Shown: positions 1-5,376, numbered from the stretch's first letter. The stretch is 7,472 bases of DNA from Methylomarinum sp964397365 (GCA_964397365.1 CAYNIU010000109.1:1-7472); one strand, 5' to 3'. Made by a program: numbers and translations. Notes: generated by a model not told the origin, from the sequence alone.

Positions 1-16
1 TAGGAGTAATCAGATT

Positions 17-313
17 ATGACAACTCAAGCAACAAATCAAGTTAAGCCGCTTTTTGCATTGGGTCAAACTCTTGCCACACCTGGCGCAATGGTTGTTATG
101 CAAGGTTTGGATATTTCGCCACTTTCCTTGCTCTGCCGCCATCAGCGCGGCGATTGGGGTGATCTGGATGAAGACGACAAAGAAGAAAACGATCTTTCCG
201 TTAAGGAGGGTTTCCGTATTTTTTCTGCTTATGCTTTTGATACGGTCAAACTTTGGGTTATTACCGAAGCTGACCGTTCCGCAACAACCATTCTTCTGCC
301 TGAAGAATATTAA
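17..313 (+). CDS. Conserved plasmid protein of unknown function, 98 aa
   Basis: This small soluble protein has no signal peptide or membrane segment. Its C-terminal half carries the pattern GDWGDL at residues 45-50, then KEGFRIFSAY at 63-72 and ITEADRSATTILLPE at 82-96. I recognise this pattern from short hypothetical proteins that recur on proteobacterial plasmids and integrative elements; no biochemical role is known to me. The middle is very acidic (residues 50-59, rich in D and E). The ATG follows a GGAG ribosome site at 3-6, about 10 nt away. It is the first gene of a same-strand group that continues with an annealing-protein-like gene 66 bp downstream. Family membership is recalled from the motifs; function is unknown. 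Confidence 0.85.
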   Translation: MTTQATNQVKPLFALGQTLATPGAMVVMQGLDISPLSLLCRHQRGDWGDLDEDDKEENDLSVKEGFRIFSAYAFDTVKLWVITEADRSATTILLPEEY

Positions 314-317
314 AACC

Positions 318-351
318 TTAGCGGGGTAGGGTAGCCGCCCAGCCCCGCTAA
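318..351 (+). promoter_or_regulatory. GC-rich hairpin between the first two genes
   Basis: TTAGCGGGG (318-326) pairs perfectly with CCCCGCTAA (343-351), and GGG (329-331) can pair with CCC (338-340) inside the loop. It starts 4 bp after the stop of the 98-aa gene. No T-run follows, so it is not a textbook rho-independent terminator. It could be a weak terminator, an attenuator or an mRNA 3'-end stabiliser that sets the ratio between the two genes. The structure is seen directly; the role is inferred. Confidence 0.6.
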
Positions 352-379
352 TTTACAATTCGCACAATAGGAGGTTGCA

Positions 380-1231
380 ATGAATACAGCAGCTCAATTA
401 GTTGAACGGGTTAAACCTGAACAAACACAAGATCAAAAAAAAGCGGTTGTTTCTGCTAACCCGCTGGATCTTCCCGCCGAAACTTTTCAGGAAGGTCTTA
501 ACCGGCGCAAACAGAATCGCGCGGCGTTAATGGCATGGGTACGTGATGCCTTGGTTGATGGTTCCGACTTCGGCAAAATTCACGTTGTCGGTAAAAATCG
601 TTGTAAATACGGTAAAAAATGCCAAAACCCGGAACATTTCAGCAAACCCAGCCTGTTTAAACCAGGCGCAGAAAAAATATGCGGAATGTTAGGCGTAACC
701 GTTCGTTACCCAACCTTGCCAGATTACGAAAAAGCCGCTTTAACTGGGGCTAATTTAAACCAGCTAATTATTAGGTGTGAAATATTAGATACTTCGGGTC
801 GTGTAGTAGCCGATGGAGTAGGCGCTAGATTGTTATCACAAGATAATGGTGACATTAACAAAAGCCTGAAAATGGCTGAAAAATCCGCCCATATTGATGC
901 CACGTTGCGTATGGCTGGATTGTCTGAGGTTTTCACCCAGGACATTGAGGACATGATGCAAAGGAGGGAAGTAGAAAGTATCCAGAAAGCGGAAAAAACA
1001 GCTCAATCCCATTCATTTAAAGGGATCAGCAAAGCCCAGCATCAACGCCTCGAAGCTCGTATAAAAGAGCTTGGTTTGGATCGTGACAGGGTAAGAAACT
1101 GGATGATTAAAGCATCACATAATCGCTTTAACAGCTTTCTTGAATTGAGCCAGGATTTTTATAAAAAATTGGATGGCAAACTTGATGATTTTGCAGAACG
1201 TACCACCTTGGAAATGGAGGTGATGCAATGA
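380..1231 (+). CDS. Predicted single-strand annealing (Rad52/Erf-like) recombination protein, 283 aa
   Basis: A cytoplasmic protein probably acting on single-stranded DNA. Residues 41-66 (RRKQNRAALMAWVRDAL...GSDFGKI) lead into KPSLFKPGAEKICGMLGV (89-106). The region NKSLKMAEKSAHIDATLRM (160-178) followed by FTQDIEDM (185-192) resembles the conserved 'K-A-xK-xA-xxDA-L' helix of phage and plasmid Rad52/Erf-type proteins. After a linker, ISKAQHQRLEARIKELGLD (216-234) resembles the C-terminal helical module often attached to phage annealing proteins. An inserted CKYGKKCQNPEHF (75-87; C75, C81, H86) might bind a metal but lacks an obvious fourth ligand. A strong AGGAGG site (369-374) precedes the ATG. 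Its end overlaps the J-protein gene by 4 bp, so the two are translationally coupled. The family assignment is by motif memory and is moderate; a conserved plasmid protein of unknown function is the alternative. Confidence 0.75.
   Translation: MNTAAQLVERVKPEQTQDQKKAVVSANPLDLPAETFQEGLNRRKQNRAALMAWVRDALVDGSDFGKIHVVGKNRCKYGKKCQNPEHFSKPSLFKPGAEKICGMLGVTVRYPTLPDYEKAALTGANLNQLIIRCEILDTSGRVVADGVGARLLSQDNGDINKSLKMAEKSAHIDATLRMAGLSEVFTQDIEDMMQRREVESIQKAEKTAQSHSFKGISKAQHQRLEARIKELGLDRDRVRNWMIKASHNRFNSFLELSQDFYKKLDGKLDDFAERTTLEMEVMQ
1216..1224 (+). promoter_or_regulatory. Near-perfect ribosome binding site of the J-protein gene
   Basis: GGAGGTGAT lies inside the last codons of the annealing-protein gene. 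It matches nine bases of the anti-Shine-Dalgarno partner, ends 3 nt before ATG 1228 (GGAGG core 7 nt before), and fixes that start. With the ATGA overlap it suggests high or coupled translation of the J-protein. Confidence 0.8.
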
Positions 1232-1734
1232 AGATCAAAGATGCACTTTCAATACTTGGCCTTACTGCTACAGCTGATCAGGCCGCTATGAAAAAAGCAT
1301 ATCGTAAAGCCTGTATTAAATATCATCCTGATAGAAACCCAGCTGGGTTGGAAATGATGAAGGCGGTTAATGTGGCTTATCAATTCTTGCAGGAAATTAG
1401 CTACAACGGCGTAGAACGCCCAATTCATGACGAAGTAAACAGCGACTTTGGCGAGATACTAAACGAAGCTATAAACGCCGTTATAGGCTTATCTGGTATC
1501 AATATCGAAGTATGCGGGGCTTGGGTCTGGTTATCAGGTAACACCAAGCAACACAAAGAAAAAATCAAAGCCTCTGGTTATTGGTGGGCAAAGAAAAAAG
1601 CCGCTTGGTATTTTCGACCAGCTGACTATAAAAGCAGGAATAAAGGCGATTGGGATATGGACAAGATTCGAGATAAATACGGTAGTGTCAGTGTAAACAA
1701 CTCACAAAATCACAGACCAGCACTAGCAAACTAA
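1228..1734 (+). CDS. J-domain (DnaJ-like) protein with plasmid-type C-terminal domain, 168 aa
   Basis: Residues 3-58 form a J-domain with helix II AMKKAYRKACIKYHPD and the essential HPD tripeptide at 33-35, which stimulates the ATPase of an Hsp70 (DnaK). It lacks the Gly/Phe region, zinc fingers and substrate-binding domains of full DnaJ, so it is a specialised co-chaperone. The C-terminal part (about 90-153) is a separate small domain rich in Trp: IEVCGAWVWLSG, then SGYWWAKKKAAWYFRPADY and DKIRDKYG. I recognise this arrangement from J-domain proteins on plasmids and integrative elements. Known biology: several iteron plasmids need DnaJ/DnaK to turn inactive Rep dimers into active monomers. 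A role in helping this plasmid's Rep or its recombination proteins is inference. It is co-translated with the upstream annealing-protein gene. Confidence 0.88.
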   Translation: MKIKDALSILGLTATADQAAMKKAYRKACIKYHPDRNPAGLEMMKAVNVAYQFLQEISYNGVERPIHDEVNSDFGEILNEAINAVIGLSGINIEVCGAWVWLSGNTKQHKEKIKASGYWWAKKKAAWYFRPADYKSRNKGDWDMDKIRDKYGSVSVNNSQNHRPALAN

Positions 1735-1777
1735 CCTCCTTTTTTGAGAAAAGTTCGTTTATCTGGTATTTCACTCA

Positions 1778-1820
1778 ACCGGTCAAGATAATTGTCGCCG
1801 ACCGGTCAGGGTAATTGTCG
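1778..1820 (+). repeat. Two-copy tandem repeat, 20 bp units at 23-bp period
   Basis: ACCGGTCAAGATAATTGTCG (1778-1797) is repeated as ACCGGTCAGGGTAATTGTCG (1801-1820), with two differences and a CCG spacer. It sits exactly where the Gp157-like gene loses recognisable sequence at its 5' end. Tandem units like this occur at transposon ends (multiple transposase sites) and as replication or regulator sites. The AATTGTCGTC at 1813-1822 resembles the reverse complement of the rep iterons further along. Nature unresolved. Confidence 0.75.
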
Positions 1821-2299
1821 TCTAATAAACTACATTGAAGCCCTTGACGCTTTAACTGATCCGGAAATGGATTTACCCATTGAAGCGATAACCGATACGT
1901 TAGAAGGTTATAAGTGGCGAACTGGAAGAAAAGGCCATCAACGTGACCAAGTTTTTAAAAAATATGGAAGCTATGGCCAAAGCAATAAAAGAAGCCGAAG
2001 CTGAAATGTACAAACGCCGTAAAGCCCTTGAAAATCGCGTTAAATGGATGAAAGATTATTTGAAAGGCAGCATGGAACATACCGGCATCACTAAAATTGA
2101 ATGTCCTTATTTCAAATTATCAGTTCAGAATAATCCTGCCGCCATTAATATCCTAGATGAATCTCTGATCCCGGAACAATTCAAAGAACAAGCCATCACT
2201 TGGAAAATAAACAAAACTGCGATCAAATCCGCTATTAAAACAGGCAAAGTTGTACCTGGAGCCGTGTTGGTGAACGGCACCCGCTTGGCTATCCGTTAA
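1792..2299 (+). pseudogene. Siphovirus Gp157-family protein gene, 5' end lost and frameshifted
   Basis: Two frames together spell one Gp157-like protein. The first (from about 1822) reads NYIEALDALTDPEMDLPIEA then ITDTLEG. The second reads ISGELEEKAINVTKFLKNME, then KRRKALENRVKWMKDYL, GITKIECPYFKLSVQNNP, LIPEQFKEQ and a basic end with VPGAVLVNGTRLAIR, all in family order. Removing one T of the pair at 1908-1909 joins LEG directly to ISGELEEK, so a single inserted base explains the break. The Gp157 family is known from phages and plasmids, has a coiled-coil middle and no settled biochemical function. There is no ATG with a ribosome site for the first frame: an in-frame stop (1789-1791) precedes a TTG inside the tandem repeat, so the original start seems replaced. 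The downstream part could still be made from GTG 1943 as a 118-aa product. A sequencing error is possible. Confidence 0.85.
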
Positions 2300-2315
2300 A
2301 GTTTGTGTAAATACT

Positions 2316-2340
2316 AAGGCCGCTTTTAGCGGCCTTTTTT
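2316..2340 (+). terminator. Rho-independent terminator after the Gp157-like gene
   Basis: GGCCGCT (2318-2324) pairs with AGCGGCC (2328-2334) around a 3-nt loop. The stem is extended by A-T pairs and followed by six T (2335-2340). It ends the leftward gene group 17 bp after the Gp157-like stop and separates it from the regulator that follows. Confidence 0.92.
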
Positions 2341-2365
2341 ATGAATTCTCTATGTTTTCAGTTAG

Positions 2366-2391
2366 GATATATTTATTTATATCTCTATAAT
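2366..2391 (+). promoter_or_regulatory. Putative promoter and operator of the XRE regulator
   Basis: An inverted repeat GATATA-tttatt-TATATC (2366-2383) lies immediately upstream of a perfect -10 hexamer TATAAT (2386-2391). No good -35 is visible. A palindrome beside the promoter of an XRE gene fits autorepression. TATAAT ends 3 nt before the best ATG (2395), so transcription would start at or near the start codon and the mRNA would be almost leaderless. Confidence 0.45.
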
Positions 2392-2394
2392 TCT

Positions 2395-2616
2395 ATGAGT
2401 ATCGGCCTAATTGTTAAAAAGCGCAGAAAAATTCTTAAACTTTCTCAAGTTGAATTAGCTGATAAGGCCGGCGTAACACAAGCAAAAATAAGTCAAATTG
2501 AGTGTGGTACTAATGACAATGTGACTATAGAAAATCTAAGATGTTTAGCAAAAGCTCTGGATTGTTCTGTAATTGATTTATTGCCTGAATTAGATAAAAA
2601 TAAATTTAAAAAATGA
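2395..2616 (+). CDS. Small XRE-family helix-turn-helix regulator, 73 aa
   Basis: Nearly the whole protein is one Cro/C1-type DNA-binding domain. KKRRKILKLSQVELADKAG (8-26) is followed by the recognition helix VTQAKISQIECG (27-38), then IENLRCLAKALDCSVIDLLP (45-64), the usual fourth and fifth helices. The tail is lysine-rich. I chose ATG 2395 because residues before it (from ATG 2341) are not typical of the family, and that ATG directly abuts the terminator's T-run. No clear Shine-Dalgarno is seen, which fits the near-leaderless promoter proposed here. It lies 76 bp upstream of the RepA-like gene on the same strand, so it may control that replicon as well as itself. Target genes are inferred. 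Confidence 0.88.
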   Translation: MSIGLIVKKRRKILKLSQVELADKAGVTQAKISQIECGTNDNVTIENLRCLAKALDCSVIDLLPELDKNKFKK

Positions 2617-2642
2617 CAATAGGTCACACTTTCTTTTTCTTA

Positions 2643-2677
2643 TATCGTGATACGTTTCAACTTTGTCAAATATTTGA
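2643..2677 (+). promoter_or_regulatory. Small palindromes upstream of the RepA-like gene
   Basis: TATC-GT-GATA (2643-2652) and the perfect 12-bp palindrome TCAAATATTTGA (2666-2677) lie in the 76-bp gap before the RepA-like start. TTGTCA (2663-2668) resembles a -35 but no matching -10 follows before the start codon. They are candidate regulator sites, either for the XRE protein or for RepA autoregulation. Function is inferred only. Confidence 0.35.
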
Positions 2678-2692
2678 ATAAAGGAAACGTAC

Positions 2693-3358
2693 ATGCAGGG
2701 AAACAGTTGTGGGCATATACCGGATAATCCACGCTGGTTTGAGCCACCACCGCAACATACTCGCCCAAAGATTATTAGCAAAATCATCGGTGAAATCCAT
2801 CAGTATTACCGGGAACCTGCATCAACAATACCATCACTGAACCTGGCTAATGGCTCAGATCGCCAGCAACGTAGTGAACGCCGTGAAGCTTGCATGGACG
2901 TTCTGGGTTGCTTGCTACATTATCTTGACCTGGTGACGCTTCGCGTTGGTATTCCCCAAAATGACGGATCATTCAAAGGCATATCTATGCCGTTTATCGC
3001 TGAGAAAGCAGGATTGACATTAAAACGCGCTGAACGGGCAATACATGATCTGGTCATTTCCGGTTTAATTACCGTGCATCCTCTCTGTGAAAAACTTAGC
3101 GATACCGTTTATAAAGGCTATGCTGCAATTAGAACTGTATCAAAAAAATTATTTACATTATTCGGTATGGGAGGGAGGCTAAAATATGAACGGGACAGAG
3201 CAGCAGCTCGGCGACGCAAACGTACTAGAAAAGAAGAACTGAAAGGTAAAGCTAAAGTTGATCTACTTGTTGGCGATACTACCGGCAAAACTCCAAAAGG
3301 TAAAAGTGACAGAATCGCCGAACTTCAAAGTATTAAAGAATTCCTTAATTCCACCTAA
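2693..3358 (+). CDS. RepA-like plasmid replication initiator (IncFII RepA-type), 221 aa
   Basis: The centre is a winged-helix/helix-turn-helix: ISMPFIAEKAGLTLKRAERA (97-116) then IHDLVISGLITVHP (117-130). It is followed by YKGYAAIRTVSKKLFTLFG (140-158) and a strongly basic stretch with RLKYERDRAAARRRKRTRKE (162-181). This order, 'first helix - RA-RAI-L--LGLIT - then AIR-LF - then basic ER..A..RRKR', is what I associate with RepA of the IncFII type and its relatives. It is shorter than IncFII RepA (about 285 aa) and may lack part of the C-terminus. An AAGGAAA site (2681-2687) precedes ATG 2693. A 495-bp repeat-rich non-coding stretch directly downstream would suit a cis-acting origin. Alternatively it is a plasmid helix-turn-helix regulator without origin activity. 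Medium certainty. Confidence 0.65.
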   Translation: MQGNSCGHIPDNPRWFEPPPQHTRPKIISKIIGEIHQYYREPASTIPSLNLANGSDRQQRSERREACMDVLGCLLHYLDLVTLRVGIPQNDGSFKGISMPFIAEKAGLTLKRAERAIHDLVISGLITVHPLCEKLSDTVYKGYAAIRTVSKKLFTLFGMGGRLKYERDRAAARRRKRTRKEELKGKAKVDLLVGDTTGKTPKGKSDRIAELQSIKEFLNST

Positions 3359-3444
3359 AACCAACCACTAAATAATTTATTACTCAGCATTTTGGCGGGT
3401 ACAAATTACTATTGTCCGAACAATTATAAGTCAGTCTAAGCTTA

Positions 3445-3474
3445 ATTATTGGTAATCTAAAGATTACAAATAAT
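3445..3474. repeat. 30-bp imperfect palindrome
   Basis: ATTATT-g-GTAATCT (3445-3458) mirrors AGATTAC-a-AATAAT (3461-3474) around AA, with only the 3451/3468 pair mismatched. It lies about 90 bp after the RepA-like stop, without a T-run. It could be a protein-binding site in an origin or a weak terminator. Confidence 0.7.
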
Positions 3475-3529
3475 TTCTACAAAATACATTTTTTATGCTT
3501 TGCGAAGCACGAACTACATTTTCTGAATT

Positions 3530-3623
3530 TTAAGTGTCGGCAATGCAGCGGGAGTTTGATTAAAGTTGCTTAAATGCGAAGTTAAGTGTCTGTATTGATA
3601 GTAATTAAGTGGGTGAACTTAAT
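3530..3623. repeat. TTAAGTG motif cluster
   Basis: TTAAGTGTC occurs at 3530-3538 and 3582-3590, TTAAGTGGG at 3605-3613, and the reverse-oriented ACTTAA at 3617-3622. The last two form the inverted repeat ATTAAGT-gggtga-ACTTAAT (3604-3623). Spacing is irregular (52 and 23 bp), so they are not phased iterons, but they could be initiator or regulator sites. Confidence 0.45.
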
Positions 3624-3665
3624 CAGCTTCTTTTCAGTTGAAATAATGAATCATCCTGATAATTG

Positions 3666-3687
3666 TTATCGGCATCCATGCCGATAA
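3666..3687. repeat. 22-bp perfect palindrome TTATCGGCAT-cc-ATGCCGATAA
   Basis: Ten-base arms (3666-3675 and 3678-3687) are separated by CC. It is the most GC-rich symmetrical element in this AT-rich stretch and directly abuts an iteron-like sequence at 3681-3701. No T-run follows, so it is more likely a protein-binding site than a terminator. Confidence 0.75.
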
Positions 3688-3701
3688 ATTGATCGCTCAA
3701 T
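3681..3701 (+). repeat. Orphan iteron-like site far from the rep array
   Basis: AAATTGATCGCTCAAT (3686-3701) matches AAATTGATCGTTCAAT of the first rep iteron (5313-5328) at 15 of 16 positions, and 18 of 21 when the five upstream bases are included. Part of the match is itself an inverted repeat (ATTGA/TCAAT), so chance similarity cannot be excluded. If bound by Rep it would link the two replication regions. Confidence 0.4.
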
Positions 3702-3853
3702 CGCCGCAGGGCTTTCGGCTAATGGGATTGGATTTAAATAGTTTAACAAATCAACCTTAAACCTCTCTTAATTACACAAATTTAATCACATAAATACCCA
3801 AGACAGATTGTGTTACATTGCCGGATTTTGTTTTATAGAGACAGGATCAGGTT

Positions 3854-4702
3854 ATGTATTTCACCCTTTTTAGCGTTCTACTATTAATTACCTCACCGAT
3901 GATTCAGGCGAAATCATCTGAGGTAGAGGGCATTTACCGTTTCATAATTGAGCATACAAAACAGCAGCAAACCGAACCAAAGGTTTCTCCCCGCACCCCT
4001 TTTCCAAAATCAGACGGCGCCAAGGTAACTAAGTTATCTAATAATTTACTCCAGCTTGATTACGAGGGTTTTACAGTGTGGCTGGATTGCAAAAAGAGGG
4101 GAGCTGTTAAATTCAGGTACAACGCGCAACGAGACAACGGTAACTTTAAACGGTATAAAAAATTTCACCTTGATCCGTCAGTGCCGGCCAACTGTCAGCA
4201 AAAATCCTTTCGCAGCTATAGAAAAGGTTATGACCGTGGCCACTTGGTACCGGCTAACCACCTTGATTATTCCAGAACCGCCATCCGCCAAAGTAACTAC
4301 ATGACAAATGTACTACCCCAAGCGGCCAATATGAACCGTGGTGCCTGGTTACGCACGGAAGAAATCACTGAATGCTACCGGGATATTGATGAACTATTGA
4401 TCATTGGCGGCGTAATCTGGGGTGATAACCTAGCAGATGATTATTTTGTACAATCGCACGGAGTCAAAACACCGGATGCTTATTGGAAAGTCATTATTCG
4501 AGGAACCGGTCAGGATGAAAGGGCGATTGCTTGGATCGTACCAAATTCACAGGATGCGAAATATGGCAAGCTGGACGGGTATTTGGTCAGTATAGAGGAG
4601 TTGGAGCGGGTGACTGGAGAGAAGATACCGGTTACAGACTACGCGAAGCATGACAAATTGCAACGATCTTGGATGATCCCGCGGGGGTGCAATAAAGGAT
4701 AA
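3854..4702 (+). CDS. Exported DNA/RNA non-specific endonuclease, 282 aa
   Basis: A metal-dependent nuclease of the Serratia nuclease (NUC, beta-beta-alpha metal) family, cleaving DNA and RNA without sequence preference. Residues 1-19 form a signal peptide with hydrophobic core FSVLLLITSPMIQA, so it acts in the periplasm or outside. The catalytic motif YDRGHLVPA (126-134) gives D127-R128-G129-H130; H130 is the general base. About 30 residues later NRGAW (161-165) supplies the metal-ligand Asn161, and Glu169 matches the conserved Glu eight residues on. NVLPQAANMNRGAW (152-165) and LLIIGGVIWG (181-190) are also family signatures. Length is typical. ATG 3854 follows ACAGGA (3841-3846); TTGTGT (3809) and TTTATA (3832) are a weak promoter candidate. 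Similar exported nucleases occur on conjugative plasmids (for example Nuc of pKM101). Its stop lies in a large palindrome. Confidence 0.95.
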   Translation: MYFTLFSVLLLITSPMIQAKSSEVEGIYRFIIEHTKQQQTEPKVSPRTPFPKSDGAKVTKLSNNLLQLDYEGFTVWLDCKKRGAVKFRYNAQRDNGNFKRYKKFHLDPSVPANCQQKSFRSYRKGYDRGHLVPANHLDYSRTAIRQSNYMTNVLPQAANMNRGAWLRTEEITECYRDIDELLIIGGVIWGDNLADDYFVQSHGVKTPDAYWKVIIRGTGQDERAIAWIVPNSQDAKYGKLDGYLVSIEELERVTGEKIPVTDYAKHDKLQRSWMIPRGCNKG

Positions 4703-4733
4703 TTTATTTTTAGGTTACCTAAAAATAAATTAT
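4699..4733. promoter_or_regulatory. 35-bp perfect palindrome, likely operator
   Basis: ATAATTTATTTTTAGGT (4699-4715) and its exact complement (4717-4733) flank a single T. The palindrome contains the nuclease stop codon (4700-4702) and overlaps the proposed -35/-10 region (TATACT, 4731-4736) of the next gene. Arms are AT-rich with a GGTTACC centre, so a folded terminator is less likely than a dimeric repressor site. A 14-bp match to its core recurs inside the following gene (4879-4892). Confidence 0.75.
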
Positions 4734-4736
4734 ACT
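4709..4736 (+). promoter_or_regulatory. Putative promoter of the coiled-coil gene
   Basis: TATACT (4731-4736) is a good -10; a weak -35 (TTTAGG, 4709-4714) lies 16 bp upstream, inside the palindrome. Transcription would begin near 4743, giving a short leader with GGAGAAG (4752-4758) before ATG 4763. A protein sitting on the palindrome would block RNA polymerase. Confidence 0.5.
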
Positions 4737-4762
4737 GGTGACATCTGTTCTGGAGAAGTTAG

Positions 4763-5308
4763 ATGGCTGAGAAGAAAGAAACGCGTGGGAGAAAACGGTT
4801 GTCTCATATGAAAAGAAAACCGCCCCAGGCGACTCTTAAAATCAATGATTTCATTTTGCCCTTCGTAAAAGAATTAAAAGGTAACCTAAAAAAAGGCTTG
4901 GTTACGGAAAAAACACTGGAGCAATTATTCTTTGTATTGCAGGGTGCTGTATTTAACGTTGCTGATGATATTGGGGAATTAAAGCATAGAGTTTCGGTTC
5001 TGGAGACAGAAAACCGAGTGTTGAAAGATCAACTTGATGAACAAAAGAAAAGATCATTGCAAATTGTGTTGGAACGGGATGTGGAACATCAGGAGGCCAT
5101 GAAGATTGAAGGTCGTTACTGTGCTTTGGAATTACAGTACCGTAATTTGAAAGACCGTTGTGATGCCTTGTTGCATCAGGAGCATGATTGCATGGCAATC
5201 ACGGCAGATCGGAAGCGGTGCAGCAAAAAAGCAGTAATTGACATTACCAGGGAAGGGTTAGTGTTTCATGTTTGTCTCCAGCATGGCAAAGTTTTTGACG
5301 CTATATGA
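4763..5308 (+). CDS. Coiled-coil protein with basic N-terminus and C-terminal zinc-type motif, 181 aa
   Basis: I do not recognise this as a named protein. Residues 3-19 are very basic, with RGRKR at 8-12 resembling an AT-hook core, which suggests DNA contact. Residues about 68-135 are a heptad-rich coiled coil (IGELKHRVSVLETENRVLK onwards), implying a dimer or oligomer. The end carries C143-x9-C153 (CMAITADRKRC) and C171-x2-H174 (CLQH). This matches the short 'C-x-AIT...RC...C-x2-H' zinc-binding pattern found at the ends of many small plasmid and phage proteins. It lies between the nuclease and the iteron origin, its stop overlaps the first iteron, and its promoter overlaps a palindrome. By layout it could be a KfrA-like autoregulated plasmid maintenance protein, but no clear KfrA helix-turn-helix is seen. 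Role in origin control or partition is inference. Confidence 0.85.
   Translation: MAEKKETRGRKRLSHMKRKPPQATLKINDFILPFVKELKGNLKKGLVTEKTLEQLFFVLQGAVFNVADDIGELKHRVSVLETENRVLKDQLDEQKKRSLQIVLERDVEHQEAMKIEGRYCALELQYRNLKDRCDALLHQEHDCMAITADRKRCSKKAVIDITREGLVFHVCLQHGKVFDAI
4879..4892 (-). promoter_or_regulatory. Second copy of the palindrome core inside the coiled-coil gene
   Basis: The reverse complement of 4879-4892 is TTTTTAGGTTACCT, identical to 4707-4720 in the upstream palindrome. It is about 170 bp downstream of the first site, near codons 39-44 of the gene. One half is perfect while the other arm is only partly symmetrical. It may be an auxiliary operator that allows looping; function is inferred. 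Confidence 0.45.
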
Positions 5309-5322
5309 CGACAAATTGATCG
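5304..5322 (+). repeat. Rep iteron 1, overlapping the upstream stop codon
   Basis: TATGACGACAAATTGATCG matches the iteron consensus fully. The TGA inside it (5306-5308) is the stop of the coiled-coil gene, so coding end and Rep-binding site are shared. It is separated from the main array by the AT-rich tract. Confidence 0.85.
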
Positions 5323-5330
5323 TTCAATAA

Positions 5331-5376
5331 TCTTTTTTTCTTTTTTTATATTTTTTATATTTTTTAAGAGGATTTA
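5331..5376. other. AT-rich tract of the rep origin, likely unwinding element
   Basis: An almost pure T/A run with TTTTTTATA repeated (5343-5366 area) lies between iteron 1 and the five-iteron array. In Rep_3 iteron plasmids such AT-rich repeats next to iterons are where strands open. No hairpin precedes it, so a terminator is less likely, although the T-runs could contribute to ending upstream transcription. Confidence 0.65.

Larger units (their letters stand above)
3359..3853. other. Repeat-rich non-coding region, candidate origin for the RepA-like protein
   Basis: I see no gene in these 495 bp on either strand. The stretch is AT-rich and packed with symmetrical elements: ATTGT-CCGA-ACAAT (3411-3424), a 30-bp imperfect palindrome (3445-3474), TGCTT-TGCG-AAGCA (3496-3509), TTAAGTG motifs at 3530, 3582 and 3605, ATTAAGT-gggtga-ACTTAAT (3604-3623), a 22-bp palindrome (3666-3687) followed by an iteron-like site, and a 13-bp repeat (3768-3780 and 3782-3794). 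Its place directly after a RepA-like gene fits a replication origin acting in cis. No consensus DnaA box (TTATCCACA) was seen by eye. The last part must also hold the nuclease promoter. Confidence 0.45.

Noticed and set aside
724..954. Minus-strand open frame inside the annealing-protein gene
   Set aside because: Fully within a well-supported + strand gene, no ribosome site, no recognisable motif.
2341..2394. Upstream ATG 2341 as start of the XRE regulator
   Set aside because: It abuts the terminator T-run, has no ribosome site, and adds residues not typical of the family.
2590..2787. Minus-strand frame across the XRE-RepA gap
   Set aside because: Covers regulatory sequence and the RepA start; composition is not protein-like and it has no convincing ribosome site.
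4056..4304. Second + strand frame inside the nuclease gene
   Set aside because: Overlaps the catalytic region of the nuclease in another frame; no protein-like features.
4699..4733. Palindrome as a rho-independent terminator of the nuclease gene
   Set aside because: The stem is AT-rich, it contains the stop codon itself, and it overlaps the next promoter; an operator fits better, though some termination is possible.
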